Shown here piece by piece: positions 63,919 to 64,000 of a stretch of DNA of 64,000 nucleotides. The stretch spans positions 1,240,001 through 1,304,000 of the forward strand of contig OY760938.1 in NCBI GenBank assembly GCA_963664255.1. Reading direction: 5' to 3'. Made by a program: the position numbers and the translations under genes. The stretch is from G963663775 sp963664255 (lineage in GTDB: Bacteria; Bacillota; Clostridia; Oscillospirales; Butyricicoccaceae). Position 1 is the stretch's first letter, and the number at the start of each line of letters is the position of its first letter. The notes below the pieces were generated by a model, which worked only from the letters and a program-made list of their open reading frames with translations, ran no database searches and was not told the origin of the DNA.

Positions 63919-64000
63919 CAGCCTGTAGACAAAAGGGTCGAAGCACCTCTGGAATTATGGTATAATTAAACCATAAGGACAGGGGTGTTTTTGATGTATA
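63919..64000 (+). mobile_element. IS1182-family insertion sequence, copy 3 (first 82 bp)
   Basis: Identical over all 82 visible bases to the left end of copy 2 (47657-47738), including inverted repeat, promoter region and start codon of the transposase. It begins directly after a terminator hairpin. Confidence 0.9.

Noticed and set aside
1..64000. CRISPR array
   Set aside because: Repeats found are palindromic units with variable sequence or sparse direct repeats. No regular identical repeat-spacer pattern and no cas genes.

Overview
The window looks like a chromosome segment of a gut-type Clostridia bacterium (Oscillospiraceae or Butyricicoccaceae-like; this is inference). The reasons are strong AGGAGG ribosome sites, frequent TTG starts, a Firmicutes-style gene order, a myo-inositol ABC operon, and heavy loading with tRNA-targeting integrative elements. 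Housekeeping DNA (about 12.6-26.2 kb and 50.8-63.9 kb) alternates with mobile DNA (1-9.5 kb, 26.2-38.2 kb, 39-50.7 kb).

Layout. 1-9.5 kb is the right part of an integrative element: integrase, cI-like repressor, two small DNA-binding proteins, a replication-type DUF6291 protein, a T7-gp4-type primase-helicase, a sigma-like factor, a J-domain protein and a zinc protein, next to the 3' end of tRNA-Leu. Its first kilobase is non-coding and packed with small hairpins. 9.6-12.6 kb holds decayed genes (an iolH-like fragment fused to a chemoreceptor tail) and IS1182-family copy 1. 12.6-21.8 kb is a LacI regulator with a divergent sugar/inositol ABC transporter, a TIM-barrel isomerase, an inositol 2-dehydrogenase-like gene and a chemoreceptor. 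21.8-26.2 kb holds a DUF2798 gene with an internal stop, a serine-recombinase tail, TetR, thiolase and a QueG-like Fe-S protein.

26.2-33.2 kb carries a MITE-like palindrome, an IS256 element and a four-gene minus-strand cluster. That cluster has an uncharacterised protein split by a frameshift, a PAPS-reductase/4Fe-4S/DUF4007 protein, a 133-aa protein and a BrxC/PglY-like P-loop ATPase cut off by the IS256. It resembles a BREX-type-4/phosphorothioation-related defence locus that has lost its distal part. 33.2-38.3 kb holds iteron-like repeats, a rolling-circle-type Rep and two tandem integrases (the second frameshifted) beside tRNA-Ser. 39-50.7 kb is a plasmid/ICE-like operon (HTH, zinc protein, repeat coiled-coil, DUF6550-like, secreted protein, sigma-70, ParB, two replication-region proteins) with further hairpin clusters, IS1182 copy 2 and a nonsense-mutated IS30. 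50.8-63.9 kb is core: tRNA-Val/Glu/Met, a transglutaminase-like gene, rsmE, prmA, ctpA, argS, murI, ddl and a PadR-DUF1700-PspC envelope module. It ends in a terminator into which IS1182 copy 3 has inserted.

The most distinctive observations are: (i) all three IS1182-family copies sit directly beside a perfect hairpin, and the two complete copies duplicate the whole hairpin (32 and 29 bp); (ii) dense arrays of tiny hairpins with different stems but a common architecture occur in both larger mobile regions; (iii) the truncated PAPS-reductase/ATPase locus.
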